Shown piece after piece: positions 9,060 through 18,918 of a DNA stretch of 64,000 nt. The translations under genes were made by a program, and so were the position numbers. The stretch spans positions 620,001 through 684,000 of the forward strand of contig NZ_JAFCJE010000003.1 of NCBI RefSeq assembly GCF_018131185.1, in the 5' to 3' direction. The notes beneath the pieces are model-generated. The model saw only the letters and a program-made list of their open reading frames with translations. It made no database searches and was not told the DNA's origin. This DNA comes from Bradyrhizobium diazoefficiens. Lineage in GTDB: Bacteria > Pseudomonadota > Alphaproteobacteria > Rhizobiales > Xanthobacteraceae. Numbering within the stretch: the stretch's first letter is position 1; the number at the start of each line of letters is the position of its first letter.

Positions 9060-11321
9060 TCAAGCGGCGTTGGTGAGCAAGAGCCGACGCCGGTTGAACA
9101 CGAACAGCAACAAGGCGAGCACGATCAGGACGAAGCCTCCGATCATTTTCAGCTCGGCTGAGGTTGCCGTCTTGGGCAGACGGATCGCATCAGGTGCCGC
9201 AGGTGTTGGACGCCGTGCGGCCGGCGAGACGCGCGCATCGGCATGGCGTTCACGCACCTGCCCCGGGATCGGCGGCCGTTCGCCAAACACTTTCTCGAAA
9301 TCCCAGCCGGCAGGCAGGTTGATCGGCAGCTCGCTGAGCTTGAGCGGCGCGCCTTCGGGGCGGCTCGGCGTCTTGTCGACAGCCACAAGGCTGGTCAGGC
9401 GCGTGACGACCTGATGGTCGAGTGCCAGCGCCATGATCGTCCTGTCGGCCTCCTCGGGCGCGAGTTCCCGCATGGCGCGCGCCACCTCGGCGTCACCGAT
9501 CTTGCGCTTGGCCCAGAGTTTCGACAGGCCGTTGCCTTCGGCGGCATTTTGCAGCGGCAGCGTCACCGACCATGGACGGTCGCCGACGCGCCCCCTGATC
9601 TCGAGCGAGCCCGCGAGCTTGTCGAGCCTTGCCGCCAGCACCAGCGGCTCGCCATGATAGACGTCGGGGATGATCGTCGGGGTGACGTCGGCCTTGGCTT
9701 CGGAGAATGTCGCGGTGAGGCCGGTCACGGCCGGATTTTCGAGCTTGGCGAACAAGCCGCGCATGCGCTCCTCCACCTGCTCGACGGACCCGATATGGGT
9801 GAAGGCCCCACGGCCGAGCTCGGCGGCGCGTGTCATCAGGTAGGTGTTGGGCGCCGACCCGATGCCGACCATGAAGACACGCGAGCGACCGCGCATCGCG
9901 GTGATCGTTTCGAACAATCGCTGCTCGTTGCCGACGGCACCGTCGGTCAGGAAGACGACCTGGCGAACCATGCCGGCGTCGCCGAGCTTGTCGGCGAGCG
10001 CGGCGCGCATCGCCGGCACCATTTCGGTGCCACCGCGCGCCTGCAGCGCGCTCACGAACGAGGTCGCCTCGCCGACATGCGCAGCGTCTGCCGGCACGGA
10101 GGCCGGAAACAGCACGTCCATGGTATCGTCAAAGCGGATGACGTTGAAACGGTCGGTCGGCTGGAGCCGAGAGAGAGCATAAGTGAGGCTCGCCTTGGCC
10201 TGGACGATCGACGTGCCGCCCATCGACCCCGAATTGTCGATCACGAACACGACCTCTCGCGGCAGTGGCTTTTGTGTCGACTGCTCGGCGCTGGGCGGGG
10301 TGACGAAGGCGAGCAGGTAATCGACATCGCCGACATGCTCTCGGAACAGGCCGACCGACGGCGCTTTGTCGGCGGCGGGCTTCCAGGTCAGCTCGAAGTC
10401 GCGGTCGGCGGGAACAGCGCCATCGGCGAGCGTGATGATGCGTGCCGTGCTGTCCGGACTCTCGATCTTGACGTGGTGGTGGTGACTCCTGACCTCGCCA
10501 AGCGCGAAGCCGGCCTTCAGGCGCACCGTGATGGTGGTCGGATTGACCGGCACGTTTTTGGCCGGATCCAGCACAGGCGGCGAAATGCGGTCACGGTCCG
10601 GGACCGGGTCCGACGTCGCCGTGCCCCAGCCCGATCCGTCCTTGCGGAAGTCGACACTTTGAACGATGGGCGCCGGATTGTAGCGCGGTCCGACCACGAG
10701 CGGCAGGCGGAGCGAATATTCGTTGCCTGATTGATGCACGGGCTCCTGATATTCGATCTGCACCAGCACGGTTTCGCCGGGACCGATATTGGCAACCGAA
10801 TTTGTGAAGATGTTCGGCCGTTCCTGCTCGGTGAGAGCGGCTTTCCGACCTGCACGGCGCGCCTCTTCGTAGATCAGGCGCGCCTGCTGCCGCTCCTTGA
10901 TGTCTCCGACGATGACGCGGTCGCCGACCACCATCTTCAGCGTATCGACGGCGCCGCCGGTCGCGAGCGGATAGACATAGGTTGCCTCGACCCAGTTCTG
11001 GGTCGGATTGCGAAAGACCTGAGTGACCCGGGCGCGCAGCGTCGGGCCTGATACCGTGATGTCGACGTCGATACCAAGGCGGATTGCTTCCGTAGTGGCG
11101 CCGTCGTCCTTCAGGAGCAGTGTACCGGACCGTGCATCGCCGGGCTGGAGCAGGCTGGCCTGCTCGGCCGTCGCCGACCAACTCGCTCCGAAACTGACGA
11201 GCAAGGCCACGAACGCCATCAGCATCACCGCGATGCCCTGCGCGAGAAGAAGCAATCCGAGCTTCATCAGCCGGCCCAGCATGGGGTGTTCGTCGTTGCC
11301 GGCGGTGTCGTAGGTGTCCAT
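9060..11321 (-). CDS. Sortase target protein with VIT and vWA domains, LPKTA sorting signal
   Basis: From ATG 11321 the product has 753 residues. The order is: an N-terminal membrane/signal helix (about 18-47), a VIT domain (about 60-210, with GDRVIVGDIKERQQARLIYE), a His-rich linker (HHHH near 280), a vWA domain with metal-site DNSGS at 362-366 and a later LTDGAVG, and a C-terminal sorting signal. The signal is LPKTA at 715-719, a hydrophobic helix and NRRR. This is the architecture of the sortase targets found beside class GN sortases. ATG 11321 follows GGGAGCAGG, while the longer frame to 11411 lacks a good ribosome site. It is probably displayed in the cell envelope; its partner is unknown. 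Transcription runs on to the sortase. Confidence 0.92.
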   Translation of the reverse strand: MDTYDTAGNDEHPMLGRLMKLGLLLLAQGIAVMLMAFVALLVSFGASWSATAEQASLLQPGDARSGTLLLKDDGATTEAIRLGIDVDITVSGPTLRARVTQVFRNPTQNWVEATYVYPLATGGAVDTLKMVVGDRVIVGDIKERQQARLIYEEARRAGRKAALTEQERPNIFTNSVANIGPGETVLVQIEYQEPVHQSGNEYSLRLPLVVGPRYNPAPIVQSVDFRKDGSGWGTATSDPVPDRDRISPPVLDPAKNVPVNPTTITVRLKAGFALGEVRSHHHHVKIESPDSTARIITLADGAVPADRDFELTWKPAADKAPSVGLFREHVGDVDYLLAFVTPPSAEQSTQKPLPREVVFVIDNSGSMGGTSIVQAKASLTYALSRLQPTDRFNVIRFDDTMDVLFPASVPADAAHVGEATSFVSALQARGGTEMVPAMRAALADKLGDAGMVRQVVFLTDGAVGNEQRLFETITAMRGRSRVFMVGIGSAPNTYLMTRAAELGRGAFTHIGSVEQVEERMRGLFAKLENPAVTGLTATFSEAKADVTPTIIPDVYHGEPLVLAARLDKLAGSLEIRGRVGDRPWSVTLPLQNAAEGNGLSKLWAKRKIGDAEVARAMRELAPEEADRTIMALALDHQVVTRLTSLVAVDKTPSRPEGAPLKLSELPINLPAGWDFEKVFGERPPIPGQVRERHADARVSPAARRPTPAAPDAIRLPKTATSAELKMIGGFVLIVLALLLFVFNRRRLLLTNAA

Positions 11322-11454
11322 TTGGCCTGCTCCCGAGGGATTTTGCTGGCTCCGAGCATCGGTCCGGAGGGCCTGAGTTCGCGAGCAGAATGATCGGTCA
11401 TGTTCCGCCACCCCCGGCCCCGGGTACGCCGCCGCCGGGCGGTCATGTGCGGTT

Positions 11455-11483
11455 TTGTGCTGGTTTGTCCGCCCTGCTAGAAT
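11455..11483 (+). promoter_or_regulatory. Candidate sigma-70 promoter of the HTH regulator gene
   Basis: TTGTGC at 11455 and TAGAAT at 11478 are separated by exactly 17 bases. The -10 matches TATAAT at five of six positions. A transcript from about 11490 would have a short leader that still contains the GGAG at 11493. Confidence 0.45.
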
Positions 11484-11506
11484 GGCCGCTCTGGAGCAGG
11501 GCTTTG

Positions 11507-12277
11507 ATGCAGACGCAGGATAAACTCACCGACAAGCAGCTTTCGGACGAGCAAAGCCGCGAGATCGCCGAGACCATTCGCGAGGAGCTCGCCAGACGCC
11601 GGATCTCCCGGCAGGCGCTGGCCGAGCAGGCCAAGCTCAGCCTGTCGACATTGGAGAAGGTCCTTGGCGGCCGCCGACCGTTCACGCTAGCGACGACGGT
11701 TCGGCTGGAGCAGGCGCTGGGCGTCTCCTTGCGCAAGAGCGTCGTCGTGGTGACGCCGCCGCCCGCAAACGATGTCGCGCCTGACAGCCTTGGCTCCTAT
11801 GCGCATCGCGCCGTGAGCTGGCTTCAGGACGTCTACATCACGCTGCGGCCGTCGTTCGGCGACAAGGATGCGATCTTCGCCTATCGCACCGAGATCGCTT
11901 GGGAGCCGAAAATCTCTTCGCTGGTCTTCCGCGAGGGCGATCGGACCGACGCCGCCTACGAGCATACCGGCGAGGTCGCCGTTCCCCATCAGTCCGGCTT
12001 CATCTACCTCGTCATCATCAAGCACGGCCAGCATCGCGTGATCACGGTGTCGCGGCCGACGGTTGCCGGCGAGATGTACGGCATCATCTCGACGCTGCGC
12101 GCGGGCCCCGGCTCGCAGCTCACGCCGATCGCGGCGCCGATCGCCTACGTGCCGCTCAAAAACGTCCCGAAGCCGTCCCTGGGACGCGTTGCGCCCGACG
12201 ACGCCAACCATGCCTTGTATCGAAAACACCTGCGACGCACGGTAGAAGAGCCATTCGCGCTGTTTTTGACGGTATAG
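11507..12277 (+). CDS. XRE-like HTH regulator with unrecognised C-terminal domain
   Basis: The 256-residue product has a Cro/CI-type helix-turn-helix at about residues 19-75 (RRISRQALAEQAKLSLSTLEK, then RLEQALGVSL). A Pro-rich linker and a separate domain (about 95-256) that I do not recognise follow. That domain contains GSYAHRAVSWLQDVYITLRP and a beta-rich core, and may sense a ligand. GGAG lies ten bases before ATG 11507; the frame extends further upstream but without support. It is divergent from the VIT/vWA sortase target and lies 52 bases before a glycosyltransferase on the same strand. It may therefore control both the sortase pair and the transferase; this is an inference from position. 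Confidence 0.75.
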   Translation: MQTQDKLTDKQLSDEQSREIAETIREELARRRISRQALAEQAKLSLSTLEKVLGGRRPFTLATTVRLEQALGVSLRKSVVVVTPPPANDVAPDSLGSYAHRAVSWLQDVYITLRPSFGDKDAIFAYRTEIAWEPKISSLVFREGDRTDAAYEHTGEVAVPHQSGFIYLVIIKHGQHRVITVSRPTVAGEMYGIISTLRAGPGSQLTPIAAPIAYVPLKNVPKPSLGRVAPDDANHALYRKHLRRTVEEPFALFLTV

Positions 12278-12329
12278 TCCGCAAGAAATGGTCCCGCATC
12301 GGCCTGGCGTGCGTCTATAAGGATAGTCC

Positions 12330-13814
12330 ATGCAGGACGGGACCGGGCGATACGGCGGCGGATCTCCGCTGTTCTCCATCATCATTCCGCTCGAATATCA
12401 CCGCGGGCAATGGGAGCAGTCCTGGCTGGGCTGGACATCGCAAACCGCGGACAAGTCTCTCTACGAAATCATCCTGGTCGTGCCGCCCGATTTCAGGGCG
12501 CGCGAAGAGTTGAAGGCGCTGGCCGGTGACAGGGCTCGCCTCGAGTTCACCGACTCCGAACACGACATCGGGCTGTGCGCATTCGGCGCGACCAAGGCCC
12601 GCGGTAGCCATCTGTTCTTCACGGAGTCGCATTGTTGGCCCGAGCCCGGCGTGATCGAGCTGTGCATCCGCGCTATCGAGGCTCATCCGGACTGGGCCGG
12701 CTTTTCCTGCCATTCGGTCCCGATCTGCCATAATCGACTGTCCGTGGCAGAGGCTGCGATGTACCAGGCCGACATCGAGTTCGGCATGAAGCAGCATCCC
12801 TGGCGAAAAGTGCTCGATCAGTGCTTCGTGACGCGGCGGGACGTCTACTGGGAATGCGGAGGCTTGCGGGAGGAACTCGGCCATTTCGCCGAATGGGTGC
12901 TGGCGGCAGCCTATCACGCGAAAGGCTATGCCATCGGTTATCTGGAAGAGGCGCGCTTCCATCACTATTACGTCGGCGAGCTCGGCGAACTGAAGACGTT
13001 CACGCTCGATTTCGTTCAGGGCGAGATTCGCTATCTCGGCGAGGCACGCCGTGATCCCGGCAGCGAGCTGCTCGAAGTTCCCGTTGAATGGGTCGAGTGG
13101 GCCGGATTCGACGTATCGCTCGCCCGCGCGGCGTTGAACGCGCTCATGCATGACGGCTTTGCAGGTCGCGGCCGGAAGCGACCTGGGGAAAAATTGCGCG
13201 CCTTCTGGCGCTGGGGTGCGCTGTCGTTGTGCGGAGATCTCGGGTCGCGCGTCGCCGCGCGGCTGGCGGTGATGCAGGCGTATTTCGGTTTGTGCGCGCT
13301 GATGGTGATCGGACAGAGCGAAGCGATCGCACGCTCGATGAGACGCTACATCGCCGCGCTGATCCATCTGCAGCGGCTTGAATGCATTCGTCGCATTGCC
13401 GGACCAGCGGGGCCGGCGGCGAGATTCTTGGGAGATCGCGTTCTCGGACAAGCCGGCTTTCATGCCCTCGAATCGTCATCGGGGCACATCTTCCGCTGGA
13501 GCGAGCCGCAGGCTGCAGTCCGCATCCAGGGGAGCGCGGGCCGCAACACCGTTCGTATCCAAAGTCCAGTCTTGCGCGAGCCGCTGCGCGAGATCGGTGC
13601 GCATTTCTATGTCAACGGTGCGCGCGTGGATGCCTCTGCAATCGCAATCGGCCCAGACAGCTACACGCTGCGCCTCGACCTGCCGCCCTCAGGCATCGCG
13701 ATCCTTGCATGGTCATGCCCCGTGTTCAGGGGCATCGGCGATCCCCGCCGCCTTGGCCTTTCTGTGGCGTCCATCGAGGTGAGCCAGGACATCGGAGCTT
13801 CAATTCAGCCCTGA
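12330..13814 (+). CDS. Family 2 glycosyltransferase-like protein
   Basis: The 494-residue product begins with a GT-A-like strand (FSIIIPLEYHRGQW) after a short leader, and the region around residues 75-105 (GLCAFGATKARGSHLFFTESHC) corresponds to the nucleotide-sugar site. The usual DxD is replaced by TESH. That is unusual and could mean a different metal dependence or loss of activity. The C-terminal ~110 residues are beta-rich and end DPRRLGLSVASIEV, similar to the end of the transferase at 5497. AAGGATAGTCC precedes the ATG. It follows the HTH gene by 52 bases and is probably co-transcribed with it. The acceptor is unknown. Confidence 0.75.
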   Translation: MQDGTGRYGGGSPLFSIIIPLEYHRGQWEQSWLGWTSQTADKSLYEIILVVPPDFRAREELKALAGDRARLEFTDSEHDIGLCAFGATKARGSHLFFTESHCWPEPGVIELCIRAIEAHPDWAGFSCHSVPICHNRLSVAEAAMYQADIEFGMKQHPWRKVLDQCFVTRRDVYWECGGLREELGHFAEWVLAAAYHAKGYAIGYLEEARFHHYYVGELGELKTFTLDFVQGEIRYLGEARRDPGSELLEVPVEWVEWAGFDVSLARAALNALMHDGFAGRGRKRPGEKLRAFWRWGALSLCGDLGSRVAARLAVMQAYFGLCALMVIGQSEAIARSMRRYIAALIHLQRLECIRRIAGPAGPAARFLGDRVLGQAGFHALESSSGHIFRWSEPQAAVRIQGSAGRNTVRIQSPVLREPLREIGAHFYVNGARVDASAIAIGPDSYTLRLDLPPSGIAILAWSCPVFRGIGDPRRLGLSVASIEVSQDIGASIQP

Positions 13815-13853
13815 GCGGGGCGGCTCTGCATTTGGGGCAAGGACATGCTTTGA

Positions 13854-15404
13854 TCAGGCGTTGGCGGCTTTCTTGTCGACTTCGGAGGCTACCGAGAACT
13901 CCTTGCGCAAGGTCGGCTTGTGGATCTTGCCGGTTGCGTTGCGCGGCAGCGCCTCGACGAAGCGGATCTGGCGCGGGCATTTGAACCGCGCCAGATTGGT
14001 TGTGCAGTGCGTGTGCACTTCAGCCTCGGTCAGCTTCTGGCCGGGCTTGACCGCGACGATGGCAAGACCGACCTCGCCCCATTGCGGATCGGGGATACCG
14101 ATCACGGCAGCTTCAGCGATGGCATCGAGCTGGTGCAGGACGTTCTCGACCTCGGCCGGATAGACGTTCTCGCCGCCGGAAATGTACATGTCCTTCCAGC
14201 GGTCGACGATGTAGTAGAACCCCTCCTCGTCGACGCGCGTGGCATCGCCCGTATGCAGCCAGCCATCCGTGAAGGAGGTCTTGTTCGCCTCCGGCCTGTT
14301 CCAGTAGCCCGGCGTGATGTTGGGTCCCTTGACCCAGAGTTCACCGAGCTCGCCCACATCGGCATCGCTGCCGTCGGGCCGTACGATGCGGACCTCGGTA
14401 TGCAGCACCGGCTTGCCGGCGGAGCCGGCTTTCCGCGCCGCATCCTCGCGGTCGAGCACCAGCACGGCGGGCGAGGTCTCAGTCATGCCATAGCCCTGCT
14501 GGAGCGCAACGCCGCGCGCCTCCCACACCTTGAGCAGCGGCACCGGCATCGGCGCGCCGCCGACGCCACCGACAATCAGCCGGCTGAGATCGGTCGTCGG
14601 GAAAGACGGATGCTGCGCCATGAACTGGTAGATCGCAGGCACGCCGAAGAACACGTTGATGCCCTGCGCGGGATCGTTGATCAGGCCGAGCGCGGTGCCG
14701 GGATCGAAGGCGCGCATGATCATTACGGTGCCGCCGGCATGCAGCACCGGATTGGTGTAGCAATTCAGCCCGCCGGTGTGGAACAGCGGCAGCACGGTGA
14801 GCAGCACCGACGACGGACCGATACAGGCGGGGCCGCCGAGATTGACGCAATTCCAGAAGGTCATGCCATGAGTAATGGTCGCGCCCTTGGGATGCCCCGT
14901 CGTGCCCGACGTGTACATGATGGTCGAGACATCATCGAGCGTGACTTCCTCGGCGCGCTCGAGCGGCTTTGCGGCGGCGATGCCGGCCTCGTAGCTGCCG
15001 GCCGGGCCGAGCAGCAGGCTGGTTGCGATGCCGCAGAGCTTTGCGACGGCAAGGGCGGTGTCCATCAGGTCGGTGTCGTGGATCATCACCTTCGGCGCGC
15101 AGTCAGCCGTGATGAACTGCAGCTCGGGAACGGTCAGGCGGGTGTTCAGCGGCACGAAGATGGCGCCTAACCGCCCGCAGGCGAACTGCACCTCCAGCGT
15201 ATCGGTCGTGTTCAGCGCCAGCACCGCAACGCGGTCGCCGCGGGAGACTTTGAGCGTGTGACGCAGGAACGAGGCGAGGCGCGAGACGCGGGCATCGAGC
15301 TGCGCATAGGTGAAGCGGCGCTCGCTCGCGAGGTCGATCACCGCGACCTTGTCAGGCGTGCGGCGGCCATGATGAACGATCCAGTCGTAGTAACGAACGG
15401 TCAA
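13854..15404 (-). CDS. AMP-forming acyl-CoA synthetase
   Basis: From TTG 15404 the product has 516 residues and the ANL-superfamily motifs in order: MYTSGTTGHPKGA (ATP/AMP loop), GYGMTETSP, GWLHTGDATR, and the C-terminal lysine region RNATGKIHKPTLRK. It activates a carboxylic acid to its acyl-CoA through an acyl-adenylate. The frame stays open to 15536, but the upstream residues look non-coding and the TTG is preceded by GGGAGGA at proper spacing. It is divergent from two acyl-CoA dehydrogenases that probably use its product. Chain length or branching of the substrate is not determined by sequence. Confidence 0.87.
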   Translation of the reverse strand: MTVRYYDWIVHHGRRTPDKVAVIDLASERRFTYAQLDARVSRLASFLRHTLKVSRGDRVAVLALNTTDTLEVQFACGRLGAIFVPLNTRLTVPELQFITADCAPKVMIHDTDLMDTALAVAKLCGIATSLLLGPAGSYEAGIAAAKPLERAEEVTLDDVSTIMYTSGTTGHPKGATITHGMTFWNCVNLGGPACIGPSSVLLTVLPLFHTGGLNCYTNPVLHAGGTVMIMRAFDPGTALGLINDPAQGINVFFGVPAIYQFMAQHPSFPTTDLSRLIVGGVGGAPMPVPLLKVWEARGVALQQGYGMTETSPAVLVLDREDAARKAGSAGKPVLHTEVRIVRPDGSDADVGELGELWVKGPNITPGYWNRPEANKTSFTDGWLHTGDATRVDEEGFYYIVDRWKDMYISGGENVYPAEVENVLHQLDAIAEAAVIGIPDPQWGEVGLAIVAVKPGQKLTEAEVHTHCTTNLARFKCPRQIRFVEALPRNATGKIHKPTLRKEFSVASEVDKKAANA

Positions 15405-15664
15405 ACAATCCTCCCTCGGCGGTCGTGTGCCGCCCTTTTCCTTGCTGCCTCTGCACCATGCCCGGCGGGGCCCTGAGGCCCGCCGGAGTTTGCACAGCAG
15501 CGCTTTTTGCCTTGGAGTTGGCGCGCGAGGGGTCAAAATCGTCTTGCGTTGAGTTGCTGGCCATGTCCTGCGAAGTGCCGTTGCCGGTCAGCCACTCCAC
15601 GCAAGTAACCGCTCGTGTTCCGGCGATGGTGGACAGGACGAATCCGTCAGCGAGGCGAAAGCGC
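15405..15664. other. Divergent upstream region (CoA ligase / acyl-CoA dehydrogenase)
   Basis: This 260-base gap holds the start regions of both divergent genes. The plus frame is open through it, but its codons give a Cys/Pro-rich peptide unlike any dehydrogenase N-terminus. No strong palindrome was seen. Confidence 0.4.
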
Positions 15665-16801
15665 ATGAAGAGCCCGTTCTATACCGCCGAGCATGATGCC
15701 TTCCGCGAAATGATGCGCCGCTTCGTCGAAAAAGAGATCGCCCCGTTCGCGCATGAATGGGACGAGGCCGGTGAATTTCCGCGCCCGCTCTATCGCAAGG
15801 CGGCTGAGATCGGCCTGTTGGGACTGGGATTTCCTGAAGAATATGGCGGAGTCGCCGCCGATCAGTTCATGAAGATCGTGGCCAGTCAGGAGCTGGCGCG
15901 AGCCGGCGCGGGCGGTATAAGCGCGAGCTTGATGAGCCACACCATCGGTTCGCCGCCCATCGCGCGCGCTGCCAGCCCTGAGGTCAGGGCACGGGTGCTG
16001 CCGCAAGTGCTCGCAGGCGAGAAAATCTCCGCGCTCGCGATCACCGAGCCGGGCGGCGGCTCCGATGTCGCGAACCTCAGCACAAGCGCGCGACGCGACG
16101 GTGATCACTACGTCGTGAGCGGAGAGAAGACCTTCATTACCTCAGGAATGCGCGCCGACTATCTGACCGTTGCGGTGCGTACGGGCGGCGAGGGGGCCGG
16201 CGGCGTCAGCCTGCTCCTGATCGAAGGCGACACGCCCGGCCTGTCGCGGACCAAGCTGAAGAAGATGGGCTGGTGGGCCTCCGACACCGCGACCCTGCAT
16301 TTCGACGAGTGTCGCGTGCCGGCCGAGAATCTGATCGGCGAGGAAGGTCAGGGCTTCAAGATCATCATGCAGAATTTCAACAGCGAGCGCATGGGCATGG
16401 CGGCAAGCTGCACCGCGTTCGCCCGGGTCTGTCTCGACGAGGCGGTCGCCTATGCCCGGGAGCGCAAGACCTTCGGCAAGCCGCTCGCGCAGCACCAGGT
16501 CATCCGCCACAAGATCGTCGACATGGCGCAGAAGGTCGCAGCGTCCCAGGCGATGCTGGAGATGCTGGCCTGGCGGCTCGAGCAGGGCGAAAGCCCGGTC
16601 GCCGAAATCTGCATGATGAAGAACCAGGCGACGCAGACCATGGCGTTCTGCGCCTCGGAAGCCGTGCAGATCTTCGGCGGCGCCGGCTTCATGCGCGGCA
16701 TCAAGGCCGAGCGCATCTACCGCGAGGTCAAGGTCAACGCCATCGGCGGCGGCACCGAGGAGATCATGAAGGATCTGGCGAGCCGGCAGATGGGGTTGTG
16801 A
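15665..16801 (+). CDS. Acyl-CoA dehydrogenase
   Basis: The start MKSPFYTAEHDAF is preceded by GAGG nine bases upstream; the longer open frame to 15425 has no support. At 378 residues it has the full fold: N-terminal helices, the FAD/substrate signature (ITEPGGGSDVANL), the RKTFGKPLAQHQ region and the C-terminal FGGAGFMRGIKAERIYRE. The loop that carries the catalytic Glu in medium-chain enzymes reads IGGGTEEI. The base is therefore more likely the Glu of NSERMGMA on the inner helix, as in isovaleryl- and long-chain-type enzymes. It oxidises an acyl-CoA to the 2,3-enoyl-CoA and passes electrons to ETF. A repeat and a second dehydrogenase follow. Confidence 0.9.
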   Translation: MKSPFYTAEHDAFREMMRRFVEKEIAPFAHEWDEAGEFPRPLYRKAAEIGLLGLGFPEEYGGVAADQFMKIVASQELARAGAGGISASLMSHTIGSPPIARAASPEVRARVLPQVLAGEKISALAITEPGGGSDVANLSTSARRDGDHYVVSGEKTFITSGMRADYLTVAVRTGGEGAGGVSLLLIEGDTPGLSRTKLKKMGWWASDTATLHFDECRVPAENLIGEEGQGFKIIMQNFNSERMGMAASCTAFARVCLDEAVAYARERKTFGKPLAQHQVIRHKIVDMAQKVAASQAMLEMLAWRLEQGESPVAEICMMKNQATQTMAFCASEAVQIFGGAGFMRGIKAERIYREVKVNAIGGGTEEIMKDLASRQMGL

Positions 16802-16809
16802 CCCCCCTG

Positions 16810-16915
16810 TCATTTCCGGGGCGTGCGCAATGCGCACGAGCCCGGAATCCATTGGGCGGCAGATACTGTAGAGGAATGGATTCCGGGCTCATCGCTTCGC
16901 GATGCCCCGGAATGA
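16810..16915. repeat. Intergenic palindromic repeat, family B (TCATTTCCGGGGC...GCCCCGGAATGA), copy 1
   Basis: The outer arms are inverted copies, and there is an inner palindrome around GTGCGCAATGCGCAC. A central pair of arms, CCCGGAATCCATT and AATGGATTCCGGG, is also inverted. It lies between two co-directional dehydrogenase genes. The downstream ribosome site (GAGAGGA) begins right after it. Confidence 0.85.
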
Positions 16916-16927
16916 CGAGAGGAAAAA

Positions 16928-18090
<1,163 letters not shown>

Positions 18091-18091
<1 letters not shown>

Positions 18092-18747
18092 TGATCACGC
18101 TCTATCATTGCGACGCAGCGCGCTCGTTCCGTCCGCTCTGGATGCTGGAGGAGATGGGGCTGCCATACGAATTGAAGATGCTGCCATTCCCACCACGGGT
18201 GCTCGCCAAGGAATACCTTGCGGTCAATCCGCTGGGCACGATTCCATTCATGATCGACGGCGAGACCAGGATGACGGAGTCCTCCGGCATCTGCTACTAT
18301 CTCGGCATCAAACATGGACCGACGCCGCTGATGGTGGGGCCGGAGGATCCGGCTTATGGCGCCTTCCTGAACTGGATGTACTTCAGCGACGCCACGTTAA
18401 CCTTCCCGCAAACGCTGGTGCTTCGGTATAGCCAGCTCGAGCCGGAGGAGCGGCGCAACCCGCAAGTCGCCGGCGATTACCATAAATGGTTCCTGGGTCG
18501 GCTGCGCGCCGTCGAGGCAGCGACCGGCAATGCCGAAACCTTGTGCGCGGGCCGCTTCACCGCCGCTGACATCGTCATCGGTTACGCGCTTCGCCTGGCC
18601 GACAATATCGGCATCGCCAAGGATTTCGGGCCAAATGTCGCAGCCTATTGGGCGCGCCTGCAGCAGCGCGACGGATTCAAGCGCGCGGTTGCTGCGGAGC
18701 AAAAGGCCGGTGTCGAGCAGAATGTTGCGCCAAGGGCGAGGGCGTGA
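18091..18747 (+). CDS. Glutathione S-transferase family protein
   Basis: The 218-residue, two-domain protein has an N-terminal thioredoxin-like fold (MITLYHCDAARSFRPLWMLEE, cis-Pro region GTIPFMID, and the glutathione gamma-Glu-binding TESSGI). An all-helical C-terminal domain contains the N-capping FTAADIVIGYALR. The putative catalytic residue near the N-terminus is Ser12 in AARSFRP. Translation is coupled to the preceding dehydrogenase by a TGATG overlap. It may detoxify an electrophilic intermediate of the pathway, for example an enoyl-CoA or epoxide; this is inferred from position. Confidence 0.87.
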
Positions 18748-18752
18748 GCTAA

Positions 18753-18778
18753 CGTCATGGGACTACCGTCCCATGACG
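18753..18778. terminator. Perfect 11-bp hairpin after the dehydrogenase/GST operon
   Basis: CGTCATGGGAC and GTCCCATGACG are perfect inverted repeats around a four-base loop, six bases after the GST stop codon. No T-run follows, so termination is likely but an operator role is possible. Confidence 0.5.
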
Positions 18779-18822
18779 GTTCCGGGCAGGCATGTCGCCT
18801 CCTGGAATGCCAACGCTTTACG

Positions 18823-18855
18823 CGTCATGACAGCGCTATCCCGTCGTGACAGCGC
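18823..18855. promoter_or_regulatory. Direct repeats, possible AraC-type binding site
   Basis: CGTCATGACAGCGC (18823-18836) is repeated as CGTCGTGACAGCGC (18842-18855) with one mismatch and a 19-base period. Direct repeats about two helix turns apart are typical of AraC-family sites. They lie 64-96 bases upstream of the AraC-family gene, which suggests autoregulation. Confidence 0.4.
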
Positions 18856-18918
18856 CTGAATTTCCGCTAAGGTGACCTCCGTCCGCAGCGGCCTGAGAGC
18901 CGCGCGAGGAGGATCCCA

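Noticed and set aside
5497..13814. Sortase/glycosyltransferase block as a recent horizontally acquired island
   Set aside because: No integrase, tRNA, direct-repeat ends or obvious base-composition shift is visible by eye. A composition plot would be needed.
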